Shown here piece by piece: positions 9,432 through 18,434 of a stretch of DNA of 64,000 nucleotides; position 1 is the stretch's first letter; each line of letters starts with the position of its first letter. The stretch is taken from positions 1 through 64,000 of the forward strand of contig JAKVBG010000007.1 of the NCBI GenBank assembly GCA_022447605.1, in the 5' to 3' direction. This DNA is from Mariniblastus sp. (GTDB lineage Bacteria; Planctomycetota; Planctomycetia; Pirellulales; Pirellulaceae). The notes beneath the pieces are model-generated. The model worked only from the letters and a program-made list of their open reading frames with translations. It ran no database searches and was not told the origin of the DNA. Made by a program: the position numbers and the translations under genes.

Positions 9432-10738
9432 CAGTTGGTCCTGACACCCGTCGCGCGTTCACGGAACTGCTTCGGTTCATATTTTTCCCCGAAGAGATTT
9501 CCCTGGGAATCGAGGTTGAAGATGAAGTATCGCTTTTGGCTTGGCTGAACCAACAGGCCCCTGGCCGTGGCTTGCCAATCGACCGTTTTCAGCTCCTGGG
9601 TCTCCTTGATCGTGTAACGCACTTTGCCGTCTTTGCGGAACTGAACACCAACCCAGTTGTCCTGGGTTTTCCAGGGGATTTCCCATACCGCACCGAAAAA
9701 ATCGTCCTGCAGGGAAAACTGGTCTTGGATTCGCTTCTGCACCCGCACCTTGTCGATGCCGGCCAGGCCGCTGGCTAATTCGGAATAGAGACCGGCTGCG
9801 TGGCCCCGCAGTTTCGTTTGCCGTTCCTCATCCTCAACGGATGCGGCCAGGTTCCACCAGCGATCGGCAATCGCCAAGCGGTCCTTGTCGGTCGCTTCTG
9901 AATCACGGCGGGTTTTCATTTCCTGCTTGGCAATGGCCGTTAGTTGTGGAACGTCACTTTTTGCCAGGAACGGAATGGCCTCCCGGTAATCTCCTTTTTC
10001 GAAGAACAGGAAATAACCCACGGATTGATTGCTGGGCGGATCGTCCGGATTTTGTTTCAGGGCTGCGTAAGCAGGTCGGAGTGCCGCGTACTGTTTGGCC
10101 AGTCGCTCCATCTCTTTTTGCGAGTTGGTCAGATCTCTGGCGAGCACTTTGTTGCGCGAACGCTTGGCCACCGACTCGAGTGACTCGGTTAATCGAATGG
10201 CTGCCGGGAATTGGTTCTGATCTACCAGCGACTGGATTTTGGGCTGAACCAGCAATGTCAGGTTGTAAGCCAGGTCGGGATCCCGGTTTTTCTTGCCAAA
10301 GTCGGTCAACAGTTTGGCCCTGACCCGGATATCGTCAACCTCGAATCGCCGGCTGATTTTATCAATGGCCTTCCAGGCTGTCTGGTAATCACCCAGGCCC
10401 TGGGAAATTCGCAACGCCTCGGAGTACAGCACGTATTTTGCCGGTAGCTGGCTGTCTTCATCGGCTACGGCCAATAATGATATGGCAAAATCCCGTTGTG
10501 CCTGGGGCTGCCGATTCTGGTACTGTTCTGCGTACAGCCCACGGACCGTTTTGAGGGTCGCGTCGATTTTTGCCCGGGCCGGAACGGGCGACCGCTTGGC
10601 CGACGCATCCCGGTCCTGCCCACTGGCCAGAGGGGACAGCAGGGCGGCCGATGCACCCATCAGCCATAGGCTTGCCAAGACCGCCTGCAGGCGGAATGGA
10701 ATGCGAGGAGCGTTGCGATCGGGGCTTTGCACGGTCAT
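9431..10738 (-). CDS. Secreted protein of unknown function in polysaccharide operon
   Basis: I do not recognise this 435-aa protein. ATG 10738 is chosen because the frame further upstream overlaps gmd and looks like shadow. The first 40 residues form a signal peptide: a positive start, hydrophobic [20 protein letters not shown], then an ASG-Q cleavage-like site. The mature part is charged and mostly alpha-helical in character, with repeated short blocks such as [19 protein letters not shown] that resemble TPR-like helices. A beta-rich end (residues about 350-430, with [16 protein letters not shown]) follows. It is co-directional with gmd and rfbB and overlaps rfbB by one base. A periplasmic or outer-membrane accessory role is possible but unproven. 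Confidence 0.75.
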   Translation of the reverse strand: MTVQSPDRNAPRIPFRLQAVLASLWLMGASAALLSPLASGQDRDASAKRSPVPARAKIDATLKTVRGLYAEQYQNRQPQAQRDFAISLLAVADEDSQLPAKYVLYSEALRISQGLGDYQTAWKAIDKISRRFEVDDIRVRAKLLTDFGKKNRDPDLAYNLTLLVQPKIQSLVDQNQFPAAIRLTESLESVAKRSRNKVLARDLTNSQKEMERLAKQYAALRPAYAALKQNPDDPPSNQSVGYFLFFEKGDYREAIPFLAKSDVPQLTAIAKQEMKTRRDSEATDKDRLAIADRWWNLAASVEDEERQTKLRGHAAGLYSELASGLAGIDKVRVQKRIQDQFSLQDDFFGAVWEIPWKTQDNWVGVQFRKDGKVRYTIKETQELKTVDWQATARGLLVQPSQKRYFIFNLDSQGNLFGEKYEPKQFRERATGVRTN

Positions 10739-10808
10739 GCCAGCCGAACCAGGAATGAATTCTCTTGCATCGATTGTAAGGTAAAAAGGCCTGCTTGAGC
10801 GCGGACGT

Positions 10809-11822
10809 TCAATTAAGGCTCGCCTGAGTGGACTCGGAGCGGGCCAGTTCAAGGTCGTGATCGACCATGATCTGTGCCAGTTCGCGGCAGGTAGTCTTGG
10901 CTTCCCAGCCGAGCTGTTCCCTGGCCTTGGTGGCATCGCCCAGCAGCAGGTTGACTTCGGTCGGGCGGAAATAACGCGGATCGATTTCCACGTGCTTGGA
11001 CCAGTCGAGGTCCAGGTGTTCGAAACTGTAATCCAGGAATTCGCGGATCGTGTGGGTCTTTTCGGTAGCCAGCACAAAATCATCCGGCTCGTCGTGCTGC
11101 AACATCATCCACATGCCTTCCACGTAATCCTTGGCGTATCCCCAGTCGCGCTTGGCGTCGAGATTGCCGAGGAAGAGCTTGTCTTGCGTTCCGAGCTTGA
11201 TGCGGGCCGCGGCGCGGGTGATTTTCCGAGTGACGAATGTCTCGCCACGGCGGGGTGATTCATGATTGAACAGGATTCCGTTGGTGGCAAACAGATCGTA
11301 GGCGTGTCGGTAGTTGACCGTTTGATGGAAAGCGTAGACCTTGGCGCAGGCGTACGGACTCTGCGGCTGGAAAGGGGTTGTTTCTGACTGTGGTGTTTCC
11401 AGGACGTCGCCATACATTTCTGAAGAGGAGGCCTGATACACACGCACCTCTTTCTCCTTGTTCAGTTGTCGCGCTGCCTCCAGCACGTTCAGGGCCCCTG
11501 CGCCGACGACCTGCAGCGTGTAGGCCGGGGAGTCAAAGGAGACCCGCACATGGCTTTGGGCGCCCAGGTTGTAAATTTCATCCGGTTCAATGTCGAGCAC
11601 CAGGTTGGTCAGATTTTGGCCATCGGTCAGGTCGCCATAGTGCAGCAACAGCCGATTGTCCGACTCGTGAGGGTCCTTGTAGATGTGATCAATCCGGTCG
11701 GTATTGAAGGTACTGCAACGTCGAACGATACCATGGACTTCATAGTCTTTTTCGAGCAGCAGTTCCGCCAGGTAGGATCCATCCTGGCCTGTAATCCCGG
11801 TGATGAGCGCCTTTTTCGTCAT
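10809..11822 (-). CDS. gmd: GDP-mannose 4,6-dehydratase
   Basis: This 337-aa short-chain dehydrogenase converts GDP-mannose to GDP-4-keto-6-deoxymannose, the first step to GDP-L-fucose. It begins with the cofactor motif [20 protein letters not shown], and carries [11 protein letters not shown], the SSSEMYG segment, the catalytic YACAKVYA with Tyr and Lys, and [16 protein letters not shown]. All are diagnostic of Gmd. Only 6 bp separate it from the upstream fcl gene, so the two form a pathway pair. Length and motif order match the family. Confidence 0.97.
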   Translation of the reverse strand: MTKKALITGITGQDGSYLAELLLEKDYEVHGIVRRCSTFNTDRIDHIYKDPHESDNRLLLHYGDLTDGQNLTNLVLDIEPDEIYNLGAQSHVRVSFDSPAYTLQVVGAGALNVLEAARQLNKEKEVRVYQASSSEMYGDVLETPQSETTPFQPQSPYACAKVYAFHQTVNYRHAYDLFATNGILFNHESPRRGETFVTRKITRAAARIKLGTQDKLFLGNLDAKRDWGYAKDYVEGMWMMLQHDEPDDFVLATEKTHTIREFLDYSFEHLDLDWSKHVEIDPRYFRPTEVNLLLGDATKAREQLGWEAKTTCRELAQIMVDHDLELARSESTQASLN

Positions 11823-11828
11823 CTGACT

Positions 11829-12785
11829 TTACACCTCTCGGAGCAGGTTCAACTTGGTTTCGTTGAGAAAATCTTGGTACGTTCGTTCGATGCCTTCTGC
11901 CAATCCAATGGCAGGCTGCCAACCGGTCGATTGAATCAACCGGGTGTCGGTCCGCTTGACGGGTGTCCCGTCTGGCTGGGACGGGTCAACCGAAATCTTA
12001 CCTGAATATCCGACTGTCTGGGCGACCAGTTCCGCCAATTCCAGGATCGTCAAGTCCGAACCAGTCCCTACGTTAACCAAGTTGGGAGGGTCTTCCAAGT
12101 CGACCAGGTGCAAAAGAGCCTTGGCCAAGTCGTCGACATGCAAGAACTCCCGGCGGGGCTTGCCCGATCCCCAGATGACCACTTCCGGATGTTTTGCCGT
12201 CTTGGCCTCGTGAAAACGGCGAATGAGTGCTGGCAGGACATGGGAATGTTCGGGGTGGTAGTTGTCCCCCGGGCCATACAGGTTGGTCGGCATGGCCGAG
12301 TGATACAGGACGCCGTATTGCCGGCGGTAGTACTCACACATCTTCAAGCCGGCAATTTTGGCGATCGCGTACGCCTCGTTGGTCTCTTCCAGCGGCCCGC
12401 TCAGCAGGCAGTCTTCCCGCATCGGTTGGGGGGCCAGTCGCGGGTAGATACAGGTGCTACCGAGGAACAGGAAACGACCCACCCCGCTCCGATAAGCCGC
12501 ATCGATGGCATTGGAAGCCATCATCAGATTGTCGTATATGAACTCTGCCGGATAGGTTCGGTTGGCGTGGATGCCGCCCACACGGGCTGCGGCAAAAATG
12601 ACGCAATCCGGCTTTTCCCGGGAGAAGAAATCGTTGACGTCTGACTGGTTGCAGAGATTGAGTTGTTCGCGGTTACGCGAAACCAGTGCGACAGCGGGGT
12701 TGGCTTGCATTTGCCTGACCAGGGCGGACCCCACCATCCCTTGGTGACCCGCGATATAAATTCGCTTTACCTTAGCACCGCTCAT
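11829..12785 (-). CDS. fcl: GDP-L-fucose synthase
   Basis: This 318-aa epimerase/reductase turns GDP-4-keto-6-deoxymannose into GDP-L-fucose with [23 protein letters not shown] is the Rossmann motif. [15 protein letters not shown] contains the family serine, and the catalytic [13 protein letters not shown] with Tyr and Lys follows. [20 protein letters not shown] is a strong GDP-fucose synthase signature. It is the first enzyme gene after the NusG-like gene and its 540-bp leader, and is followed 6 bp later by gmd. It indicates that fucose, or a fucose-derived residue, is a component of the surface polysaccharide made here. Confidence 0.96.
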   Translation of the reverse strand: MSGAKVKRIYIAGHQGMVGSALVRQMQANPAVALVSRNREQLNLCNQSDVNDFFSREKPDCVIFAAARVGGIHANRTYPAEFIYDNLMMASNAIDAAYRSGVGRFLFLGSTCIYPRLAPQPMREDCLLSGPLEETNEAYAIAKIAGLKMCEYYRRQYGVLYHSAMPTNLYGPGDNYHPEHSHVLPALIRRFHEAKTAKHPEVVIWGSGKPRREFLHVDDLAKALLHLVDLEDPPNLVNVGTGSDLTILELAELVAQTVGYSGKISVDPSQPDGTPVKRTDTRLIQSTGWQPAIGLAEGIERTYQDFLNETKLNLLREV

Positions 12786-12851
12786 TTGGTTTCTGGTTCA
12801 TTGTGGACGATTGGCTATTGGCTGGAAAGTACATTTTGGCGCAGACTCCGT

Positions 12852-12880
12852 CCCTTTGGGTGACAATCACCTTTCAAGGG
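12852..12880 (-). promoter_or_regulatory. Leader hairpin upstream of fcl
   Basis: An interrupted inverted repeat is seen directly: an outer stem CCCTT/AAGGG and an inner stem GGTGA/TCACC with a 3-nt loop, separated by a small internal loop. It ends 67 nt before the fcl start. No T-run follows on the minus strand, so it is not a normal intrinsic terminator. Given the NusG-like gene upstream, it could be a pause or antiterminator-loading site; that is inference. Confidence 0.4.
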
Positions 12881-13228
12881 GTTGTGGAGCTTCCGAGGCG
12901 GGTCTTCAGACGAGGCAGCTGAAAACACTGTTATACTGGAACCTCAGTCGAATTTCTCGAACATAAAGTTCAAATTAACATTGCACCCGATTTTGGCCTA
13001 TGGTGGACGACAGGCGGCGACAGCAAATCACCCGATTCCCGACAGTGAGTCCGAATGGTCCGGTATTACGGGAATTGCGGGCCGCCCAATCGGAAAAAAA
13101 TCGTCCCCGGGTGAACCGTGAAACGACTCCCTCAAGACGCCGCACGTTGCCTTGTTTCTCCTGTCGACGGGAGCGAGCGTTGGTTTCGAGAAAGCCTCGT
13201 ATCCGTTTTCGGTAGCGACCGCAATTGA

Positions 13229-13245
13229 AAAGGGTGTCGCCCTTT
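13229..13245 (-). terminator. Possible attenuator hairpin after nusG-like gene
   Basis: On the minus strand a 6-bp stem AAAGGG/CCCTTT with loop CGACA is followed by TTTTC counting the last stem bases. It lies about 80 nt downstream of the NusG-like stop codon and before the sugar-nucleotide genes. The stem is short, so it would be a weak intrinsic terminator or attenuator. Confidence 0.35.
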
Positions 13246-13325
13246 GCGCGGTCGTTCTCCGTTGGCCATTGATCACCCTGCCGGTCGCCGTTGCCAAGGC
13301 CCGTTCGGGACATCGAATCGAAACT

Positions 13326-13886
13326 CTAGAGAGGCTCCAGGAGGCCTTCATCCATGGCCATCGAAACTCCCTGCTCAAGAAACCTGATCGAGAGCAGGAA
13401 TCTCGTTTTCCCCTCGCGACGCACCACCATCCCCTCGTATCCGGCAAAAGGTCCCGAGCGTACCCGTACCTGGTTGCCGGCCTCCAGTCGGGATTCCGGC
13501 GTGAGGGGAATCCCGGCCAGTACGACCGCGCGTATCTGTCGCAGGTCGGAAACCAGTTGCTGGGCGTCCGTCACCTCGTCGTAACGGGAGATGCAGTTGG
13601 AAGTCATCGCCTGGTAGCGCTCGGACTCAGAGCCAAACATAAAGATGTAGTTGGGAAACATCGGTACATACGACGTTCTCATGCGGCCCTTGGGAGAGCG
13701 GTAGCGCTTGGGGATGACCGGGCCGTAAAAGGGAATCTTCATGGCTGCCAAACGGCGCATGAGGTCTTTTTCCCGCCGTGACATCGTATAAATGCACCAC
13801 CAGACCCGGTCTGGCTCGGACAACAGGTCGGCATCGTCCAGCAGGTTGTCCGGGTACGTGTCGATTTCTCGTTTGAGAATGGGCAT
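13326..13886 (-). CDS. NusG-like (RfaH/UpxY/LoaP-type) transcription antiterminator
   Basis: This 186-aa protein has a NusG N-terminal domain, with RVWWCIYTMSRREKDLMRRL near residue 27 and then PMFPNYIFM, followed by a KOW domain near residue 135 (AGNQVRVRSGPFAGYEGMVV). Compared with housekeeping NusG it has a short charged N-terminal extension of about 25 residues and sits alone, without secE or ribosomal protein genes. NusG paralogues at the head of polysaccharide operons (RfaH, UpxY, LoaP) load on RNA polymerase and suppress termination within those operons. Its position upstream of fcl, in the same direction and with a long leader between, supports that role here. It starts at ATG 13886. 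Confidence 0.85.
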   Translation of the reverse strand: MPILKREIDTYPDNLLDDADLLSEPDRVWWCIYTMSRREKDLMRRLAAMKIPFYGPVIPKRYRSPKGRMRTSYVPMFPNYIFMFGSESERYQAMTSNCISRYDEVTDAQQLVSDLRQIRAVVLAGIPLTPESRLEAGNQVRVRSGPFAGYEGMVVRREGKTRFLLSIRFLEQGVSMAMDEGLLEPL

Positions 13887-14104
13887 GCTGGGTCAGGGCG
13901 GGCAAAGGTTTGTCTGCTGCTGGATCACGAACCTTCTATCCTATTGCCAAACTGCCAGGCAACAAAGACCCTTCCGCCGGCCGGCCCGGGTTCACCCTCC
14001 AACACCTGTTGCCCAGATGTGGCCCCTGCGGGTCAACGACAACAGGCCCTATGGGTTGAACGGTGATCAAGCTGCCGCCTTTGCGCAGCTTGCCAGAAAT
14101 CCTC

Positions 14105-17086
14105 TCAACTTGTCATCGCGGCTTGGGGTCGGTTGGCCGGGGGAGACGGCTCGACCAGGGCCTGTTTCAAGATTTCAGCCGGGTGCCATGCCCGCCGATC
14201 GGTACCGTCCATGATTTGATGTCGGCAACTTGTTCCCGGGGCCGCGATCAGTTGTTCGAGCGGTTCCTGGCGGATGGAGGGAAACAGGATCAGTTCGCCG
14301 ATCTGCATCGAGAGTTCATACTTGTCTGCCTCGTAGCCGAAGGCTCCTGCCATTCCGCAACAACCCGTGGGAATCAATTGAACGTCGTAGTTCATGGGTA
14401 ACTGCAATGCCTTGACAGTCGACGCCAACTGGGCGGTCGCTTTTTGGTGGCAATGGCCGTGCAGCCGGATCGTGCGCGGCTCTTGGCAAAATTCAGATCG
14501 CTGAAAATCACCCTCGTCAAACCGCTGGCTCAGAAACTCTTCCAGTACGAAAACATGGTCGGCGAGGCGACGAGCCCGCTGTTGGTATGGCGAGCCGACC
14601 AGCTCCAGGTACTCGTCCCGAAACGACAGGATGGCTGAGGGTTCGATACCCACCAGCGGTTTTTCTGCAGTCACTTTGTCGGCCAGATATTCCACGTTGG
14701 CATGGGCCAGTTGGCGGGCCTCTCGCAGGCATCCCATCGAGATGGCAGCGCGACCGCTGGCCACGTGAAGCGGGACGTCGACGGCATAGCCCAGTTTTTC
14801 CAGCAGTTCAACCGCTGCGCGACCGACATGAGCGTCCAGGTAGTCGGTAAACTCATCGACAAATAACCAGACACTGCCCCGCTGCCCGGCGTTTGGATGC
14901 GGTTGGTGCTTCTCCAGCCAACGACCGAGCGTGGGGTGCGAAATTCGCGGAATCGATCGATCCGGGTGGATTCCCAGCAACCGTTTTACCAGCCGCGACA
15001 ATCCTGGGGTTTGGGTGAAGAAATGGTACAACCAGGGCGCCTTGCTGGCCCGCCGGGTCCAGACATGACTGGCCGCCATCATTCGTGTCCGCCAGGGCAG
15101 GCCATGCAGGTCGTAATAACCTTGCAGGAATTCCGCTTTCAATTTGGCCATGTCTACATTGGAGGGACATTCCCGCTTACATCCCTTGCAGGAGAGACAG
15201 AGGTCCAGGACCTGTTTGACGTCGGCCTGGTCAAACGGTGCCGTAGAACCTTGTTGGCCTGTCATCGACTGCCTCAACAGGTTGGCCCGGGCGCGGGTCG
15301 TGTCCATTTCGTTGCGGGTGGCCATGTAGCTGGGACACATTGTGCCACCCATCAAGGCGGTCTTGCGACAATCCCCCGATCCGCTGCAGAGTTCTGCCGC
15401 CCCCAGCATGCCACCGGTCGTGGCAAAATCAAAAATGGTATTCGGTTCACTCTCCGCTTGGTTGACCTGGTAACGCAGTTGCTTGTCCATCGGCGGTGGG
15501 TCGATGATCCGTTGAGGATTGAACACGTTCTGAGGGTCCCAGATCTGCTTGACTTGCCGCATCCACTGGTAAACCTGTGGGCCTACCATCTGCTCGATGA
15601 ATTCGGCCCGCAGTCGCCCGTCACCGTGCTCGCCACTGAGCGAGCCCCGGTAATGCTGGACCAGGCGGGCAACGTCGGTGGCAATGTGACGGAACTTCTG
15701 CACGCCCTCTTCCCGCTTCAGGTTCAGCACGGGTCGCAGGTGCAGTTCGCCACTGCCAGCATGGGCGTAGTGGACACAGGAGACTTCGTAGGCCTGCTCG
15801 ATCTGTTCGTGAAAATCGGCGATGTAGGCGGGCAGGTCTGCCAGGTCGACCGCGGTATCTTCAACCACAGCCACCGGCTTCTCGTTACCAGGCACATTCG
15901 AGACAACTCCCAGCCCCGCCTTGCGAACGCTCCAAACACGTTCTGCCGCCTGGCCTGACAACACCGGGTAAGCTGTGCCCAGCCCGGCCTTTTCGAGTTT
16001 CGTCTGCAACGAATGAAATTGTTGCTCCACATCCGACCGGTTGGCGCCGCGCAACTGGGTCACCAGAATCGCGGCCGGTTGGCCCTGGACAAAGTCGAGG
16101 TTGTCGGACTGCTGCAGGTTGCGGCGGGCGCCTTCGATGATCAGCCGGTCGATCAGTTCGCAGGCGTACGGTTGAAATTGCATGGCGATCTGGGTGGCCT
16201 GCAACGCCTCCTGGACGGAATCGAAATGAGCGCACTGCAGAGCCGACTCGGGAGGTGGCAATCGGTGCAGCCGCAGCTTGACTTCGGTGGCCAACATCAG
16301 GGAGCCTTCGGAACCGGCAATCAGTCGGCAGAGGTTGAACGGCTGGGTGCCACGGCCGAAAGCATCGCATTCAATCAGCCGGTCCAGGGCGTAGCCCGTG
16401 TTCCGTCGGTGAATGCTCGCCTTGGGAGATCGACGAACAATTTCCTCTTGGACCTCGGGGTCTTGCAGTAGTCGGTAGGTGTCGGCAGTGATCCGGTCAG
16501 CCAGACAGCCCGGTTCATGAGTCGAGAGGCGCTCCAGCTGTTCCGCATCGACCGGTCCCAGCCTGGCCAGACTGCCGTCGGATAGCAGGCCTTCGATCTC
16601 GATCGTCTGGTCACGGGTGGAGCCATACCTGATCGAGTTGGAGCCGCAGGAGTTATTGCCCACCATACCACCGATCATCGCACGGTTGGACGTCGAAGTT
16701 TCCGGGCCGAACATCAGTCCGTGTTCGGCCAGGGCCAGATTCAATTCGTCCCGTACCACGCCGGGCTGAACCCGCACCCACTGCTGGGCGGCGTTGATTT
16801 CCAAAATCCGGGTAAAATGCCGGGACAGGTCGACGATCATCCCGGGTCCCACCACTTGCCCGGCCAGCGAAGTTCCGGCCGTTCGTGGAACCAGCCCAAC
16901 ACCCGTTTGACGCGCCAGCTGGATCAATTGCCGCAGGTCGCTGACTGTTTTGGGCAGGGCGACGGCCGCCGGTACCTGCTGGTAGACCGAGGCGTCGGTG
17001 GCGTACGCCTGCCGCGTTGCCGGGTCGAGGTGAATTTCACCCTCCAGTGACGGGGCCAGGCGTTTCACTGCTTCGGCAAAATTCAT
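14105..17086 (-). CDS. FAD-linked oxidase fused to Fe-S (GlcD-GlcF type) dehydrogenase
   Basis: This protein of about 993 aa joins a GlcD/D-lactate dehydrogenase-type FAD domain to a GlcF-like iron-sulfur subunit. The FAD-binding segment includes VPRTAGTSLAGQVVGPGMIV near residue 80 and GGMVGNNSCGSNSIRYG. In the second half, CLSCKGCKRECP is a 4Fe-4S ferredoxin motif, preceded by CSGSGDCRKTALMGGTMCP. Two CCG-like elements follow (HGHCHQKATAQ and GCCGMAGAFGYE). Such fusions oxidise 2-hydroxy acids, such as D-lactate or glycolate, and pass electrons to the respiratory chain; the actual substrate is unknown. ATG 17086 is chosen, although the frame is open to a TTG at 17164. No adjacent gene shares the pathway. 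Confidence 0.9.
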   Translation of the reverse strand: MNFAEAVKRLAPSLEGEIHLDPATRQAYATDASVYQQVPAAVALPKTVSDLRQLIQLARQTGVGLVPRTAGTSLAGQVVGPGMIVDLSRHFTRILEINAAQQWVRVQPGVVRDELNLALAEHGLMFGPETSTSNRAMIGGMVGNNSCGSNSIRYGSTRDQTIEIEGLLSDGSLARLGPVDAEQLERLSTHEPGCLADRITADTYRLLQDPEVQEEIVRRSPKASIHRRNTGYALDRLIECDAFGRGTQPFNLCRLIAGSEGSLMLATEVKLRLHRLPPPESALQCAHFDSVQEALQATQIAMQFQPYACELIDRLIIEGARRNLQQSDNLDFVQGQPAAILVTQLRGANRSDVEQQFHSLQTKLEKAGLGTAYPVLSGQAAERVWSVRKAGLGVVSNVPGNEKPVAVVEDTAVDLADLPAYIADFHEQIEQAYEVSCVHYAHAGSGELHLRPVLNLKREEGVQKFRHIATDVARLVQHYRGSLSGEHGDGRLRAEFIEQMVGPQVYQWMRQVKQIWDPQNVFNPQRIIDPPPMDKQLRYQVNQAESEPNTIFDFATTGGMLGAAELCSGSGDCRKTALMGGTMCPSYMATRNEMDTTRARANLLRQSMTGQQGSTAPFDQADVKQVLDLCLSCKGCKRECPSNVDMAKLKAEFLQGYYDLHGLPWRTRMMAASHVWTRRASKAPWLYHFFTQTPGLSRLVKRLLGIHPDRSIPRISHPTLGRWLEKHQPHPNAGQRGSVWLFVDEFTDYLDAHVGRAAVELLEKLGYAVDVPLHVASGRAAISMGCLREARQLAHANVEYLADKVTAEKPLVGIEPSAILSFRDEYLELVGSPYQQRARRLADHVFVLEEFLSQRFDEGDFQRSEFCQEPRTIRLHGHCHQKATAQLASTVKALQLPMNYDVQLIPTGCCGMAGAFGYEADKYELSMQIGELILFPSIRQEPLEQLIAAPGTSCRHQIMDGTDRRAWHPAEILKQALVEPSPPANRPQAAMTS

Positions 17087-17201
17087 GTTCGACCGTTTCG
17101 TGCTGTGCGGAAACCGGCGCGCCTGCTCGGCGAACCGTCTGGCCGTTTTTAAACCAACGGGCAAGGTTTGTCTATCGAATATTTAACCGGTTATCGGCCA
17201 A

Positions 17202-18416
17202 TCAAACGCCCGACAACATCTGTTCCAACAAGTTCCAACAGACATGCTGCATGCGGGGTAAATGAAACGGGCCTTTCCAGAGGTTGCCCTTGAGCGGGGT
17301 GCTGACTCGACCGTCACGGTGCAGGTAGCCATACCATTCACCATGCTCGGGATCCGGGAAATGGTCATAAGCCCAGCGGTGCGCCTGTTCGTGTCGTTCG
17401 GCATATTTGGCATCGCCCGTCAGGCGGTAAGCCAGCAGGGTGGCAATCAACACTTCGTTGTGTGGCCACCAAAATTTCATGTCGTGCCAATATTCCTGCA
17501 CGGGCAGACCGCGGACGTCTACAAAGTAGAGCAGGCCGCCAAACTCGGGGTCCCACCCCCGATCCCACATCCAGTCCAGCATATTGAGTCCCATCTGGAC
17601 CAGTTCCGGGTCGTCCCGCCGGTGACCCTCCAGCATGATGAACCAGGCGCCTTCGATGGCATGGCCCGGGTTCAGGGTTCGTCCGTCAAAATGATCCAGC
17701 AGTTCACCACGGGGCCCGACCGTTTCCATCACGCACTTGAGGTCCGGTTTGTAGAAGTAGTTGCGGATGGTCTCGATGCTCTGATCAATTGCCTGGGTTG
17801 CGGCGGGAAGGTCGATCGAATCCCGCAGTTCCTGGGCCGTCACCAGGCAGATCATGGGGAACCCGATCCCCTGCATGGGGCGTGTCCCTGTAAATTTTGG
17901 TTCGCTACCGTTCGGATCCTGGCTGTGGGAAAGGAACCGATCAAAGCAGGTCTCGGCCTGTTCGTGATATTCAACACGGTTGGTTGCCTGGGCCAGTTCG
18001 CCAAAGGCGATCGCCGCGAAGCTCTCGCTGAAGGCATAACGTCGCTTGCGAATGGGTTGACCATCGCGGGTGACCTGAAACCACATCCGTCCGTCGACCG
18101 GATCGAAACAGTGCCGCGAGAGAAACTCCAGGGTTCCCGTAGCGATAGTCAGCCATGTTTCGCGTTGTGGGTGGTCTTGCAAACGCGGGTCATTGCAGAG
18201 TTCACCCAGGAGCCAGGCAAACCGTCCCTGCTGCCAAACACTCTTGTCGGTGTCAAGGCAGCTGCCCGCGCGGTCCACCGACGCCATGATCCCGCCGAAT
18301 TCATGGTCGACCCCGTGTTGCAGCCAGAAGGGAAGGACGTCTTCCAGCAGGCCGTCCCGGTAGACCTGCGCCAGCTCGGACATTCTCGCTTGGCTGAAAG
18401 CGGATTCAACGTTCAT
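17202..18416 (-). CDS. N-acylglucosamine 2-epimerase (AGE) family protein
   Basis: This 404-aa alpha/alpha-barrel protein matches the AGE/renin-binding protein family, which interconverts N-acylglucosamine and N-acylmannosamine or isomerises related aldoses such as cellobiose or mannose. Visible family features are WQQGRFAWLLGEL near the N-terminus, the NPGHAIEGAWFIM segment with a conserved His, and WWPHNEVLIATLLAYRLTG with the second His and Glu. Its length is standard. It lies 18 bp after the NagB-LmbE fusion and is almost certainly co-transcribed with it, which points to amino-sugar breakdown. It starts at ATG 18416. Which sugar is epimerised cannot be told from the sequence. Confidence 0.88.
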   Translation of the reverse strand: MNVESAFSQARMSELAQVYRDGLLEDVLPFWLQHGVDHEFGGIMASVDRAGSCLDTDKSVWQQGRFAWLLGELCNDPRLQDHPQRETWLTIATGTLEFLSRHCFDPVDGRMWFQVTRDGQPIRKRRYAFSESFAAIAFGELAQATNRVEYHEQAETCFDRFLSHSQDPNGSEPKFTGTRPMQGIGFPMICLVTAQELRDSIDLPAATQAIDQSIETIRNYFYKPDLKCVMETVGPRGELLDHFDGRTLNPGHAIEGAWFIMLEGHRRDDPELVQMGLNMLDWMWDRGWDPEFGGLLYFVDVRGLPVQEYWHDMKFWWPHNEVLIATLLAYRLTGDAKYAERHEQAHRWAYDHFPDPEHGEWYGYLHRDGRVSTPLKGNLWKGPFHLPRMQHVCWNLLEQMLSGV

Positions 18417-18434
18417 GGGAATATCCGGCCCGGT

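Larger units (their letters stand above)
12786..13325 (-). other. Long leader between nusG-like gene and fcl, no protein gene
   Basis: No convincing reading frame lies in these 540 bp. On the minus strand it contains two hairpins (listed separately) between the NusG-like antiterminator gene and the first sugar-nucleotide gene. The sense-strand sequence CAGTATAACAG around 12930-12940 could be a -10 element but has no well-spaced -35. I looked for the enterobacterial ops/JUMPstart consensus on the sense strand and did not find it. The length and position fit a regulated untranslated leader. Confidence 0.5.

Noticed and set aside
13201-13225. GGTAGCGACC resembling the ops/JUMPstart element
   Set aside because: It is on the plus strand, opposite to the direction of the operon, and matches only part of the consensus.
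14897-15958. 353-codon plus-strand open frame
   Set aside because: It lies fully opposite the FAD/Fe-S oxidoreductase, whose motifs are clear on the minus strand.
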